A stretch of 25,745 bases of DNA from a virus, in the IMG/VR virus record IMGVR_UViG_3300044675_002527, positions 1 through 25,745 of that record, one strand, 5' to 3'. Made by a program: the position numbers and the translations under genes. Below the pieces are notes generated by a model, which saw only the letters and a list, made by a program, of their open reading frames with translations, did not search any database and was not told where the DNA came from. How positions within the stretch are numbered: the first letter of the stretch is position 1; each line of letters opens with the position of its first letter. Positions 1 to 7,487 of the stretch are shown here, in pieces.

Positions 1-146
1 TCTTCGACGCCTGGCTAGCCGAGTGCCGAGCCTATGACGCGGCCGGCCGGCAAGGCGAAGTGCCACCCCTGCCCGAGCGCTTCCTGACCAACGGGCCGAA
101 GCTATGGCGCGATGGTCCGGCCTATGCCGGCAAGCGGTGGCGCTGA
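1..146 (+). CDS. C-terminal end of an unknown phage protein (5' end outside window)
   Basis: An open frame enters from the left edge, with its first complete codon at position 3, and runs 47 residues to TGA at 144-146. Nearly all codons end in G or C, as in the other real genes here. The visible part is rich in Arg, Pro and aromatic residues and ends in the tail AGKRWR. I do not recognise the family and see no motif. The stop overlaps the ATG of the next gene (TGATG), which supports both as coding and translationally coupled. By position it belongs to the early or middle region upstream of the terminase genes. Confidence 0.55.
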   Translation, partial: FDAWLAECRAYDAAGRQGEVPPLPERFLTNGPKLWRDGPAYAGKRWR

Positions 147-340
147 TGGACCTGAGTCCGGCGCAGGTTGCGCGCGCCCATGCCGACGATGCACTGGCCG
201 AAGACTGCCTGCGCCGCGCCAGAGCGGCCCAGGAGGCGCTCCAGCACCCGAACCTAGACCAACCCAGCCGGGAATACCTCGAGGGCCTGAGCGCCCGCTA
301 CAAAGCCCTTGCAGGCCGGTTGCGTGGAACCCCTCAATGA
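146..340 (+). CDS. Small unknown phage protein, 64 aa
   Basis: The ATG at 146 overlaps the preceding stop (TGATG). A GGTGG stretch just upstream can serve as ribosome binding site, so I prefer this start to the in-frame ATG at 104, which would cover the upstream gene. The product is mostly helical, rich in Ala, Arg and Leu, starts MDLSPAQVARAHADDALAED and has no cysteine-pair, transmembrane or signal sequence beyond a single Cys. It ends at TGA 338-340, overlapping an ATG of the next frame. No family is recognised. Its place in a run of small coupled genes before the terminase genes suggests an accessory phage function. Confidence 0.5.
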   Translation: MDLSPAQVARAHADDALAEDCLRRARAAQEALQHPNLDQPSREYLEGLSARYKALAGRLRGTPQ

Positions 341-354
341 ATGGAGCCCTTGCC

Positions 355-834
355 ATGCCAAAGCCGAAACCCGCGCGCGCGCGGGGTCGCCCTGAGAGGG
401 CTGTGACCGTGGATTTTGGGCCTGCCCAGCGCCTGGCCAATGGCACGGCATGGGTGGCCTATCGGGCGGACCCGGAGAGCCCGGCGCGGCCATCCGTGAA
501 GGCCGCCAGCGCCAAGATTATCTACCATCAGTTGTGGCTGGCCGGACACCTAACAGACGAACACCACGAGGCGGCGGACAGGTATCTGACCCGGCTGGAG
601 GTGGCATCCGGGGCCCAGGTGGACACGCGCGGCAATGGGGCGGCGTCCTATGGCCCAACCATGGCGCAAGTGGCAGCGCTGGCCGATCTGCGGGTGGCAG
701 ACGCGGCCATTGGCCCGGCGCCGCTGGTGGCAGGGGTGCGGACTGTCATCGGCTGTAATAAGTGGCCGCCGGATTTGGAGGTGGGGGCTTTCCGGGCCGC
801 GCTGGGGCGCCTGGCTGATGCGTGGGGGATGTGA
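355..834 (+). CDS. Unknown phage protein, possible late-gene regulator by position, 159 aa
   Basis: I chose the ATG at 355 because GGAG at 343-346 lies 8 bases upstream. An alternative ATG at 337 overlaps the previous stop (ATGA) and would add six residues. The N-terminus is strongly basic (MPKPKPARARGRPER), as in nucleic-acid-binding proteins. The middle is helical with a conserved-looking stretch around AADRYLTRLEVASGA. The C-terminal third contains VIGCNKWPPD followed by an amphipathic helix. I see no clear helix-turn-helix or zinc motif. Phage genes immediately before a late promoter are often antiterminators or late regulators, and the next intergenic region does carry a promoter/terminator pair, but assigning that role here is inference from position alone. 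Confidence 0.6.
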   Translation: MPKPKPARARGRPERAVTVDFGPAQRLANGTAWVAYRADPESPARPSVKAASAKIIYHQLWLAGHLTDEHHEAADRYLTRLEVASGAQVDTRGNGAASYGPTMAQVAALADLRVADAAIGPAPLVAGVRTVIGCNKWPPDLEVGAFRAALGRLADAWGM

Positions 835-836
835 CC

Positions 837-1040
837 ATGGAATGGCAACCGATTGAGACCGCGCCGAGGGATGGGCAGGCTATTCTCGCTTGGGATAAAA
901 ATTTCACTTACGAGATTGCTTATCGTCAACGCGGCAAATGGCGCTACGGTCCGAAAGGCTATTCGTTTAACCCCACCCACTGGATGCCCCTGCCTGCGCC
1001 ACCTCAAGTTTCACATGAAACACGCTTGACAAACCCCTGA
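837..1040 (+). CDS. DUF551-like small phage protein, 67 aa
   Basis: The product opens with MEWQPIETAPRDGQAILAW and later has NPTHWMPLPAPP. That pair of motifs, W-P-I-E-T-A-P-x-D-G near the start and T-H-W-M-P-L-P near the end, is the signature of the DUF551 family found in many phages and prophages; its biochemical role is unknown. I start it at the ATG at 837, three bases after the preceding stop, with a G-rich stretch (about 823-828) as ribosome binding site. The ORF could be extended by five residues to 822, but that would overlap the upstream gene. The stop codon lies inside the putative late promoter region, so transcription and translation signals are interleaved here. Confidence 0.8.
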   Translation: MEWQPIETAPRDGQAILAWDKNFTYEIAYRQRGKWRYGPKGYSFNPTHWMPLPAPPQVSHETRLTNP

Positions 1041-1054
1041 TTTATTTGTAGGGG
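1026..1054 (+). promoter_or_regulatory. Possible late promoter ahead of the terminase operon
   Basis: A perfect TTGACA lies at 1026-1031. After a 17-base spacer comes TAGGGG at 1049-1054, a poor match to a -10 box, so the assignment rests on the -35 element, the spacing and the place just before the terminase genes. CCCCT (1034-1038) and AGGGG (1050-1054) form an inverted repeat that could be an operator or a -10 recognised by an alternative factor. No other recognisable promoter was found before the late genes. Confidence 0.35.
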
Positions 1055-1075
1055 GTGAATATTCTGGATTTTTGC

Positions 1076-1106
1076 GCCCGGAGCCGAAAAGGCTGCCGGG
1101 CTTTTT
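1076..1106 (+). terminator. Strong rho-independent terminator between promoter and terminase genes
   Basis: GCCCGG (1076-1081) pairs with CCGGGC (1096-1101), and inside it AGCC (1082-1085) pairs with GGCT (1091-1094), with one bulged G and the loop GAAAA. A run of five T follows at 1102-1106. The hairpin ends only 18 bases before the small terminase start, so it stops transcription before the late genes unless it is overridden. Confidence 0.75.
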
Positions 1107-1123
1107 CATGCCCAAGGCTTAAC

Positions 1124-1525
1124 ATGGCGCGCAGCTCCACCACCCGCAAAGGCAACGGCGCGGGCCACGGTGGACCGGCAAGCGGCGCAGGCTACGGGCC
1201 AGGCGCAGGCCCGGCCAAAGCGTTCACCGCAGACAATCAGCCCGCACCCGAAGCGAAATCCGCCGGCAAGGAAGTGGCCGCCGAAATCAAGGCGCAGATC
1301 GCCGCCCGCAAGGAAGAGATACTCGCCGCGCAATTCACGCGCGCCTTGGACGTGGCGCACCCGCAAGGCCACGCGGCAGCCAAGGATTTGTTGGACCGGA
1401 TAGCGCCGCCTGAGAGCAAGACGGACGTGACCACCAACGGCGAGCGCCTAGGCTACGTCATCATGGCGCCAGCAGAGGCAGAGGACGCCGAAGCATGGGC
1501 GAAGCAGCACCAGCCCCAAACATAG
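1124..1525 (+). CDS. Terminase small subunit (probable), 133 aa
   Basis: This gene lies directly before the large terminase and overlaps it by 31 bases, the normal place for the DNA-recognition subunit of the packaging motor. AAGG at 1114-1117, 6 bases before ATG 1124, decides the start; the longer frame from 1055 would run through the terminator. The N-terminus is a disordered Gly/Ala/Lys-rich segment (KGNGAGHGGPASGAGYGPG) of a type common in small terminases of alphaproteobacterial phages. A helical region follows at about residues 48-90 (KEVAAEIKAQIAARKEEILA), and the C-terminus is acidic, as expected for contact with the large subunit. No clear helix-turn-helix is visible, so the call depends on context and composition. 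If packaging is headful, a pac site could lie inside this gene. Confidence 0.75.
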   Translation: MARSSTTRKGNGAGHGGPASGAGYGPGAGPAKAFTADNQPAPEAKSAGKEVAAEIKAQIAARKEEILAAQFTRALDVAHPQGHAAAKDLLDRIAPPESKTDVTTNGERLGYVIMAPAEAEDAEAWAKQHQPQT

Positions 1526-2940
1526 TCTGGCGCCCCCAGGCAGGCCCACAAACGGCGCTGATCACCTGCCCGGTTTTTGAGGTTTTCTTCGGCGGCGCCC
1601 GAGGCGGCGGCAAGACTGACGGCATGTTGGGCGAGTGGGCCGTGCATGCCGACCGCTACGGCAAACAAGCTATCGGCTTGATGGTCCGCCGCACGCGGAC
1701 GGAATTGCAGGAAACATTCGAGCGGGCGCGGGCGTTGTTCACACCATTGGGGGCGCAATTCACCAGCGTTCCGATGCGGTGCGTGATGCCAGGCGGGGCA
1801 AGACTGACTTTCGCCTATTTGGAACGCGACGCGGACGCCGAAAGCTATCAGGGCCACAGCTACACGCGGGTCTATGTTGAGGAAGCGGGCAATTTCCCGA
1901 GCCCGGCGCCGATCCTAAAGCTGTTTGCCACGTTGCGAAGCGGTTCTGGTGTGCCGTGCCGCATACGCTTGACGGGCAACCCCGGCGGGCCTGGCCACCA
2001 ATGGGTGCGGGCGCGCTACATAGACCCGGAGCCCATGGGCTGGCGCGTCATGAAGGACGATGTGAGCGGCCTGGAGCGGGTTTATATCCCGTCGCGCGTT
2101 GGCGATAACCGGCACTTGGGCGCTGATTACGTGGCCCGGCTGCGGGCGAGCGGCGCACCGGAGTTGGTGCGGGCTTGGCTAGAAGGCGATTGGTCTGTCA
2201 TCGCGGGGGCGTTCTTCCCCGAGTTTGATATGGCGCGGCATGTGATCGCGCCGCGTGAATTGCCGGAGCATTGGTTTCGGTTCCGGTCTTTGGACTGGGG
2301 CAGCGCCCGGCCATTTTCGGTGGGCTGGTGGGCTGTCTCTGACGGCGAGCTGCAGGACATCCCGCGCGGTGCGCTGGTGCGCTACCGCGAATGGTATGGC
2401 AGCACCGGCAAGCCCAACGAGGGCCTGCGCATGACGGCCGAGGAAGTGGCGGCGGGTATCGTGCAGCGTGAGGCGCAAGACCCCAAGCCCGAGAATGGCC
2501 TGCATGGCGTGGCTGATCCGGCCATTTTTGCCAGCGATGGCGGGCCATCGATTGCCGAGCGCATGGCGCGCGCGGCCAAAGTGTTCTTCCGCCCGGCGGA
2601 TAACGCCCGCGTGTCGCGGCAAGGCGCGCTTGGCGGGTGGGATCAAGTGCGGGCCAGGCTGCGCGGTGATGAAACCGGGCCGGGGTTGCTGCTGTTCAGC
2701 ACTTGCCGCGACCTAATCCGCACCTTGCCGGCGTTGCAGCATGATCCTGACCGGCCGGAAGACGTGGACAGCGACGGCGAAGACCACGCGCCAGACGAGG
2801 CGCGCTACGCCTGCATGAGCCGCCCTTGGGTGCGGCAAAAACCCGTGCATCAGCCGGGCGCGATTGTATCGGTTGGCGCGAGCAATACCGCGACCTTTAA
2901 CGACCTTTGGAAAACCGCACCGCGCGCTGAGCGGTGGTGA
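1495..2940 (+). CDS. Terminase large subunit, ATPase and nuclease, 481 aa
   Basis: This is the packaging motor that pumps DNA through the portal and cuts the concatemer. The Walker A motif GARGGGKT is at residues 34-41, and Walker B with the catalytic glutamate, VYVEEA, at 126-131. The coupling motif TGNPGGPG is at 160-167. The C-terminal RNase H-like nuclease begins with LDWG (266-269), continues with VADPAIF near residue 345 and ends with a DEARYA motif about 40 residues before the C-terminus, giving the three acidic positions of the metal site. The 481 residues fit the family. The start at 1495 overlaps the small subunit gene, suggesting coupled synthesis. All motifs are intact, so the enzyme looks functional. 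Confidence 0.95.
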   Translation: MGEAAPAPNIVWRPQAGPQTALITCPVFEVFFGGARGGGKTDGMLGEWAVHADRYGKQAIGLMVRRTRTELQETFERARALFTPLGAQFTSVPMRCVMPGGARLTFAYLERDADAESYQGHSYTRVYVEEAGNFPSPAPILKLFATLRSGSGVPCRIRLTGNPGGPGHQWVRARYIDPEPMGWRVMKDDVSGLERVYIPSRVGDNRHLGADYVARLRASGAPELVRAWLEGDWSVIAGAFFPEFDMARHVIAPRELPEHWFRFRSLDWGSARPFSVGWWAVSDGELQDIPRGALVRYREWYGSTGKPNEGLRMTAEEVAAGIVQREAQDPKPENGLHGVADPAIFASDGGPSIAERMARAAKVFFRPADNARVSRQGALGGWDQVRARLRGDETGPGLLLFSTCRDLIRTLPALQHDPDRPEDVDSDGEDHAPDEARYACMSRPWVRQKPVHQPGAIVSVGASNTATFNDLWKTAPRAERW

Positions 2941-2953
2941 TGGAGTTCAAGCC

Positions 2954-3250
2954 ATGTCTATGACTGCGCCATTCTCTCCGGGCGAGACGCTCACGCTTGC
3001 CGTGACGGACGCCAGCAGCAGCGCAACCTTTGGCACAGCGGGGGCGCAAGCTTCCGTCATCGAAGTGCAGAACCTTGGCACGCTGACCTGCTTCATTGCC
3101 TTTGGCGCGTCTGCCACAACGGCGGGCTATCCGATTGGCGCCGGTCAGTCCAAGGTGGTCAGCAAGGCGCCAGGCGTGGCGCAGATCGCGGCCATTTGCG
3201 CGACGGGGCAGACCACCACGCTGTGTGTCACGGCGGGCCAGGGGCGCTAA
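2954..3250 (+). CDS. Small beta-rich phage structural-type protein, 98 aa
   Basis: ATG 2954 is preceded by GGAG at 2942-2945. The sequence is almost free of charged residues in its core and alternates small and hydrophobic residues (TLAVTDASSSATFGTAGAQ, then VIEVQNLGTLTCFIAFG), as expected of a small beta sandwich. Its pattern of a value attached to a reference level (FGASATTAGYPIGAG) recalls small virion proteins and the N-terminal domains of the two glycine-rich proteins downstream, but I cannot claim homology by eye. It sits between terminase and a receptor-binding-type gene, 11 bases before the latter's RBS-led TTG start. Exact function is unknown; a decoration or fibre-associated protein is possible. 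Confidence 0.65.
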   Translation: MSMTAPFSPGETLTLAVTDASSSATFGTAGAQASVIEVQNLGTLTCFIAFGASATTAGYPIGAGQSKVVSKAPGVAQIAAICATGQTTTLCVTAGQGR

Positions 3251-3254
3251 CTTG
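3240..3254 (+). promoter_or_regulatory. Ribosome binding site and TTG start
   Basis: AGGGG at 3240-3244 lies 7 bases before TTG at 3252-3254. No ATG or GTG in the same frame gives a sensible start here: the frame stays open further upstream, but using it would overlap the preceding gene heavily. This site therefore decides an unusual TTG start for the receptor-binding-type protein. Confidence 0.65.
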
Positions 3255-4535
3255 TTCCAGCGCATCAACACGCGGTTGCGGGCAGGCGGCAACGCCAGCG
3301 GCATTGCGTTTGATTTTAGGTCTGGCGCGCTTGATCCGCGGATTAGCTTCACGCGGGCGTCTGCTGGCTGGTATTTCGACAGCGCTGGCAATCTGGTGCA
3401 GGCCAGCACGAACGAGCCGCGCTTTGATTATGATCCTGCCACGCTTCAGGCGCGCGGGTTGCTGATTGAAGGCAGCAGGACGAACGGTATTCGTAACCCA
3501 AGGCTTGAAGGTGCTGTTGCCGGAACGCCGGGGACCAACCCAACCAATATGGTATTTTCTGGCCCTGCGGGATTAACCCAGCAGATTGTTGAAATTTCTA
3601 CAGAAAATAACATGAACTTTGTTTCTGTGCGTTGGTCTGGTACCACCTCTGCATCTGGGCGACTTTCTTGGTTTATGGAAAGTGGTGGCATCATAGCCGC
3701 TACGGTTGGTCAAACCTTTGCAGCATCAAACTTTTGTAAAACTGTAGCTGGAACCTACCCTACCGCCGGTGCGATTTTTTCATTTGCGGAGCAGGATGCT
3801 ACTGCAACCACAATTGCAACCGGGACTGTCGCGGTTCAAGCGCCGTTTGCAAGTGGCACAAGAATAAGTGCATCGCGTGTTTCCGCCTCCTACACTATGG
3901 CACAGGCAACCGCTGCATTTGTGCGCCCCGTTTGGAATTCGGACACAATCAATTCCGGCGTTGCCGTTGATGTAACCATCCGCTTTGCTGCCCCGCAGAC
4001 AGAACTCGGCAGCTTCCCCACCAGCCCGATCTTCCCCGCTGTTGGATCGCCTGCTGCTTCCACGCGCGCGGCTGATAATGTGTCCGTCGCAACTTTGACG
4101 CCTTGGTTTAATCCAAACGAAGGCACCATATTAGTTGAATATCAGCGACCATTTGTTGGATTTAATCAATTTGAAGTTAATTTTTCTGACGGAACCTATG
4201 GTGAGTTTATTGGTCTTTATACAAGTGCCACAAATCAAATAGCCGAAATTAGACAAGGCGCCGCAAGTCAAGCTGGCCTAGTTTTGGAGGCTGGTGCTGG
4301 CGTTAATGATCGTTTGAACAAAAAGATATTAGCTTATCAAGTCAATAATTTTGCCGCTTCGTTGAATGGTGCAGCACCTATTGTTGATACATCAGGTTCC
4401 GTTCCGATTGGCTTGACCACCATGAGAATAGGAACCTTTCAGGGTGGGAGTCAGTTTTGTAGCGGCTGGATCAGCCGAATTGCCTATTACCCAACGCGGC
4501 TTTCCAACACCACGCTGCAAGGTCTAACATCATGA
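3252..4535 (+). CDS. Receptor-binding / tail-fibre-type protein with lectin-like C-terminus, 427 aa
   Basis: The start is TTG with AGGGG 7 bases upstream. Residues 31-78 hold a phage module I recognise from tail and virion adhesins: ISFTRASAGWYFDSAGNLV, then PRFDYDPATLQARGLLIEG and the end SRTN. The middle (about 80-280) is Ser/Thr-rich beta sequence. The last 140 residues (GTILVEYQRP to RIAYYPTRLSNTTLQGL) look like a laminin-G/concanavalin-like jelly roll, a common carbohydrate-binding fold. From about 3480 the DNA turns clearly AT-richer than its neighbours: bases 4141-4200 are 33% GC by hand count, against 72% for 5041-5100 in the portal gene. This suggests an acquired or swapped host-range cassette. 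Its place between terminase and portal is unusual for a P22-like order. The next gene overlaps its stop by ATGA. Confidence 0.75.
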   Translation: MFQRINTRLRAGGNASGIAFDFRSGALDPRISFTRASAGWYFDSAGNLVQASTNEPRFDYDPATLQARGLLIEGSRTNGIRNPRLEGAVAGTPGTNPTNMVFSGPAGLTQQIVEISTENNMNFVSVRWSGTTSASGRLSWFMESGGIIAATVGQTFAASNFCKTVAGTYPTAGAIFSFAEQDATATTIATGTVAVQAPFASGTRISASRVSASYTMAQATAAFVRPVWNSDTINSGVAVDVTIRFAAPQTELGSFPTSPIFPAVGSPAASTRAADNVSVATLTPWFNPNEGTILVEYQRPFVGFNQFEVNFSDGTYGEFIGLYTSATNQIAEIRQGAASQAGLVLEAGAGVNDRLNKKILAYQVNNFAASLNGAAPIVDTSGSVPIGLTTMRIGTFQGGSQFCSGWISRIAYYPTRLSNTTLQGLTS

Positions 4536-4825
4536 GTTGGACCTATACCTATCACCGCTTTGCCAATCGCGCGGCGTTTGACGCGGCTTGTGATGCGGCA
4601 GGCTTGCCGCGTGAGAATGGGCAGATCGCCCCGCCTGAAACCGTGGCGCTGGATGTGATTGGCGCGCTGCATGACCGGGCCGAGTTCAACGCGCTGGGCA
4701 TCGTGATCAAATTGCCGGTTTTGCTGACCGGCTTTCATGTCAACGCGGCCTGGTCCGGTGAAGTGCCGGCGCCGTTCCGTGCCAGTCGCATCTCACCTGC
4801 CACACCTCGGAGGGTTTTCGCGTAA
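4532..4825 (+). CDS. Small unknown protein between adhesin and portal, 97 aa
   Basis: The ATG overlaps the previous stop (ATGA), and its own TAA overlaps the portal ATG (TAATG), so it is translated in a coupled chain. The N-terminus is helical and aromatic-rich (MSWTYTYHRFANRAAFDAAC). The middle gives PPETVALDVIGALHDR and a hydrophobic stretch GIVIKLPVLLTGFHVNAAW that could be a beta hairpin rather than a membrane segment. The C-terminus is basic. Small genes after fibre genes are sometimes fibre-assembly proteins, but I recognise no such family. GC returns to the high local level here, unlike the adhesin upstream, so it probably belongs with the portal side of the module boundary. Confidence 0.65.
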   Translation: MSWTYTYHRFANRAAFDAACDAAGLPRENGQIAPPETVALDVIGALHDRAEFNALGIVIKLPVLLTGFHVNAAWSGEVPAPFRASRISPATPRRVFA

Positions 4826-7062
4826 TGTCGCACGAACCCGATGACCTGGATTACGATACGCCCGCCGGCAAATACCGCCGTTGGCTGATCGAGATCGAGC
4901 AGGCCGACAAATGGTGCCATGATTGGCACGACACGGCCCGCCGCTGCCTGCGCCGGTATCGTGACGAGCGCCGCAATGCCGCGTCTTCCGATGACGGCGA
5001 GCGGCGCATCAATATTTTCTGGTCCAATGTGGCGACGCTGCAGCCGGCGCTTTATGCGCGCCGCGCCAAGCCTGTGGTGGAACGGCGCTTCAAGGACGCC
5101 GACCCCATCGGCAAGACGGCGGCCGAAGTGCTGGAGCGCGCGGTCACTTTTGCGACCGATAGCGAGCAATTCGACGAGGTTATCAAGCAAGCGCGCGATG
5201 ATCGGCTGATTGTTGGCCGTGGCACGGCTTGGGTGCGCTATGTGCCGCACTTCCAACAGATGCAGCCGCCGACGCCCGCTGATGGTGTTGGCATCACGGA
5301 TGACGCTTCCGAATACGAGGCTGAAGCGCCCGAACAGCCCGGCGATATGCTGGTGTTCGAGGAAGTGGCGCATGATTATGTTGCCTGGGCTGATTTCCTT
5401 ATGTCGCCCGCCAAGACCTGGCGTGAAGTGCGCTGGGTAGCGCGCCGGGTGCAAATGACGCGGCACGAATTGGCGGAGCGGTTCGGCGAGGAAATCGGCC
5501 GGGCCGTGCCGTTGGCCGCGCGCTTGCAGCAAGACAACTCCGACACGCCAGAAGCGCGCTTCCGTGATGGCTTGGCCGCGCGGGCCGAGGTCTATGAGAT
5601 TTGGGACAAGGCCGAGCGCAAGGTGTGCTGGATTGCCAAGGGCTATGAGGCGCCGTTGGATGAGCGCGACGATCCGCTGCGGCTGCGTGAGTTCTTCCCT
5701 TGCCCGAAGCCTTTGTTTGCCACCACGACGACCGATAGCCTGATCCCGAAGCCGGATTTCCTGCTTTACAAGGATCAGGCGAATGATTTGGATGATGTCA
5801 CCTATCGCCTGTCCAAACTGACCGAGGCGTGCCGGGTTTCTGGCGTTTATGACGCATCGCAGGACAGCAGCCTTGGGCGGTTGTTCCAAGAGGGTGGCGA
5901 CAATAAGCTGATCCCGGTCAACACCTGGGCGGCCTTTGCCGATAAGGGCGGGCTGCGCGGTGTCATGGATTTCGTGCCGCTGGATGGGGTGATTGCCACC
6001 ATCCGCGAATTGACGGCGCGTGAGCAGGCGCTCAAGGCGCAGATTTACGAGGTGACGGGTATTTCAGACATTGTGCGGGGTTATTCCGCACCATCTGAGA
6101 CGGCCACGGCGCAGCAGATCAAGGGCCAATTTGCTGCGTTGCGCTTGCAGGAACAGCAGGCCGAGGTAGCGCGGTTTGCGCGTGATTTGATTGCGATGAC
6201 GGCGGAGATCATCGCCGAGCATTTCCAGCCGCAGACGATTGCGCTGATGTCTGGCTTGCAGGAGCAGGCGCCGGAGTTCCAGCAGGCCTTTCCTATGGCG
6301 GTGATGCTGCTGCGCCAAGACGCCATGCGGAGTTTCCGCATTGAGATCGAGACGGACAGCACGATTGCCGTTGACGAGCAGGGCGACAAGCAAGCCGCGA
6401 CCGAGTTTCTGACCGCGATGGGCAATTATATGGCGACCAGCCTGCCCATGGCGCAGCAGGCGCCGGAATTGTTGCCGGTGGTAGGGCAAGGCGCGGTATT
6501 CTTGGCGCGGCGCTTTCGGGCCGGCCGGCAATTGGAAGGCGCCATTGATCAGGCGTTCCAGGCGTTGCAGCAGCGCGCGCAGCAGATGCTGCAGCAGCAG
6601 CCTGACCCGGCCACGCTGAAGGCGCAGGCTGATGAAAAGCGGCTGGCGCTGGAGGCGGATATTAAGGCGCGTGAATTGGCGTTGCGTGAGCAGGAATTGA
6701 CCTTCAACGCGGATTTGAAGGCCCGTGAGATGGGCTTGCGTGAGGCGGAAATGGCGCAGGCGGCGACCATTGAAGCGCAACGCTTGCAGGATGGCCAGGC
6801 GGCGCGGGCTGAAGCGCGCAAGGATGCGTTGCTGCCTGACCGCGAAGCAATGCTTGGAGAGAGCGAGGCGCAAATGCGAGAATTGGCAGCGGCTTTGGCG
6901 GCGTTGGGCCAGAGCCTTGAAGCGATGCAACAGCAACACGCCAGCACGTCGCAAATGCAGGCGCAGGCCTTGGCGCAATTGGCGGCTTCCATGACGGCGC
7001 CGAAGCGCGTGGTGCGGGGGGCTGATGGTCGCGCCATGGGCGTTGAAACCGTATTCAATTGA
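4825..7062 (+). CDS. Portal protein, P22-like, 745 aa
   Basis: This is the dodecameric ring at the packaging vertex, through which DNA enters and leaves. The length (745) matches P22-type portals of about 725 residues and is much longer than HK97-type portals. Residues 1-130 carry the helical start with RINIFWSNVATLQPALYARR, followed by the portal-typical stretch IVGRGTAWVRYVPHF. The central part has stem- and clip-like segments (NDLDDVTYRLSKLTEACR, then EVTGISDIVRGYSAPSETA). From about residue 575 the protein becomes a long Gln/Ala/Glu-rich coiled coil (QRAQQMLQQQ, ADIKARELALREQELTF), as expected of an extended C-terminal barrel. It starts at the TAATG overlap. An unbroken 384-residue antisense frame (4735-5889) is a shadow of its codon use. 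Confidence 0.93.
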   Translation: MSHEPDDLDYDTPAGKYRRWLIEIEQADKWCHDWHDTARRCLRRYRDERRNAASSDDGERRINIFWSNVATLQPALYARRAKPVVERRFKDADPIGKTAAEVLERAVTFATDSEQFDEVIKQARDDRLIVGRGTAWVRYVPHFQQMQPPTPADGVGITDDASEYEAEAPEQPGDMLVFEEVAHDYVAWADFLMSPAKTWREVRWVARRVQMTRHELAERFGEEIGRAVPLAARLQQDNSDTPEARFRDGLAARAEVYEIWDKAERKVCWIAKGYEAPLDERDDPLRLREFFPCPKPLFATTTTDSLIPKPDFLLYKDQANDLDDVTYRLSKLTEACRVSGVYDASQDSSLGRLFQEGGDNKLIPVNTWAAFADKGGLRGVMDFVPLDGVIATIRELTAREQALKAQIYEVTGISDIVRGYSAPSETATAQQIKGQFAALRLQEQQAEVARFARDLIAMTAEIIAEHFQPQTIALMSGLQEQAPEFQQAFPMAVMLLRQDAMRSFRIEIETDSTIAVDEQGDKQAATEFLTAMGNYMATSLPMAQQAPELLPVVGQGAVFLARRFRAGRQLEGAIDQAFQALQQRAQQMLQQQPDPATLKAQADEKRLALEADIKARELALREQELTFNADLKAREMGLREAEMAQAATIEAQRLQDGQAARAEARKDALLPDREAMLGESEAQMRELAAALAALGQSLEAMQQQHASTSQMQAQALAQLAASMTAPKRVVRGADGRAMGVETVFN

Positions 7063-7079
7063 TCGGCGGGGTTTAGGTT

Positions 7080-7487
7080 ATGGCCGTGCAGCTTTCCGTT
7101 GCCGTGCGTAATGCGCGGTTGGACGCGATTGAAACGACCGCCGGCGCATCGGCGGTGATGAAGATTTTCACGGGCAGCGCGCCCGCTAATTGTGCGGCGG
7201 CAGATAGCGGCACCGTGCTGGCGACGATCAATCTGCCGTCCGATTGGATGGCCGCCGCAAGCAGTGGTAGCAAGGCAAAAAGCGGCACTTGGCAAGACCT
7301 AAGCGCCGATAACACCGGCACGGCGGGGCATTTTCGCGTGTACGACAGTAGCGCCACGACATGCCACATTCAAGGCGTAGTATCGGCCAGTGGTGGCGGT
7401 GGCGATTTGATTGTGAGTTCTACATCGTTTACGGCGGGGCAGTCCTTCACGGTCAATACGTTTACCCTGACGGACGGGAACGCATGA
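7080..7487 (+). CDS. Conserved small phage virion-type protein, 135 aa
   Basis: The sequence MAVQLSVAVRNARLDAIETT, with the following IFTGSAPANCAAADSGTVLA and NLPSDWMAAASSGSKAKSG, is a pattern I recognise from small proteins repeatedly found among structural genes of alphaproteobacterial and other proteobacterial phages. No experimental role is known to me. After a short N-terminal helix the protein is beta-rich and ends in alternating Ser/Thr/Phe strands (SFTAGQSFTVNTFTLTDG). It comes 17 bases after the portal, and its stop overlaps the start of the first glycine-rich protein (ATGA), so it is co-translated with the adhesin pair. A decoration or adhesin-anchoring role is possible but unproven. 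Confidence 0.75.
   Translation: MAVQLSVAVRNARLDAIETTAGASAVMKIFTGSAPANCAAADSGTVLATINLPSDWMAAASSGSKAKSGTWQDLSADNTGTAGHFRVYDSSATTCHIQGVVSASGGGGDLIVSSTSFTAGQSFTVNTFTLTDGNA

Noticed and set aside
1055-1123. Longer start for the small terminase (ATG-type start at 1055)
   Set aside because: It would translate through the intrinsic terminator and lacks a good ribosome binding site; ATG 1124 has AAGG at the right distance.
4735-5889. Antisense open frame of 384 codons opposite the portal gene
   Set aside because: High-GC codon use leaves the opposite frame free of stops; it has no family features and covers a clear portal gene.
7361-7483. N-terminal extension of the first glycine-rich protein, or a frameshift fusion with the 7080-7487 gene
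   Set aside because: No slippery sequence is seen, the second copy starts at the equivalent residue with GTG 8795, and the ATGA overlap gives a normal coupled start at 7484.
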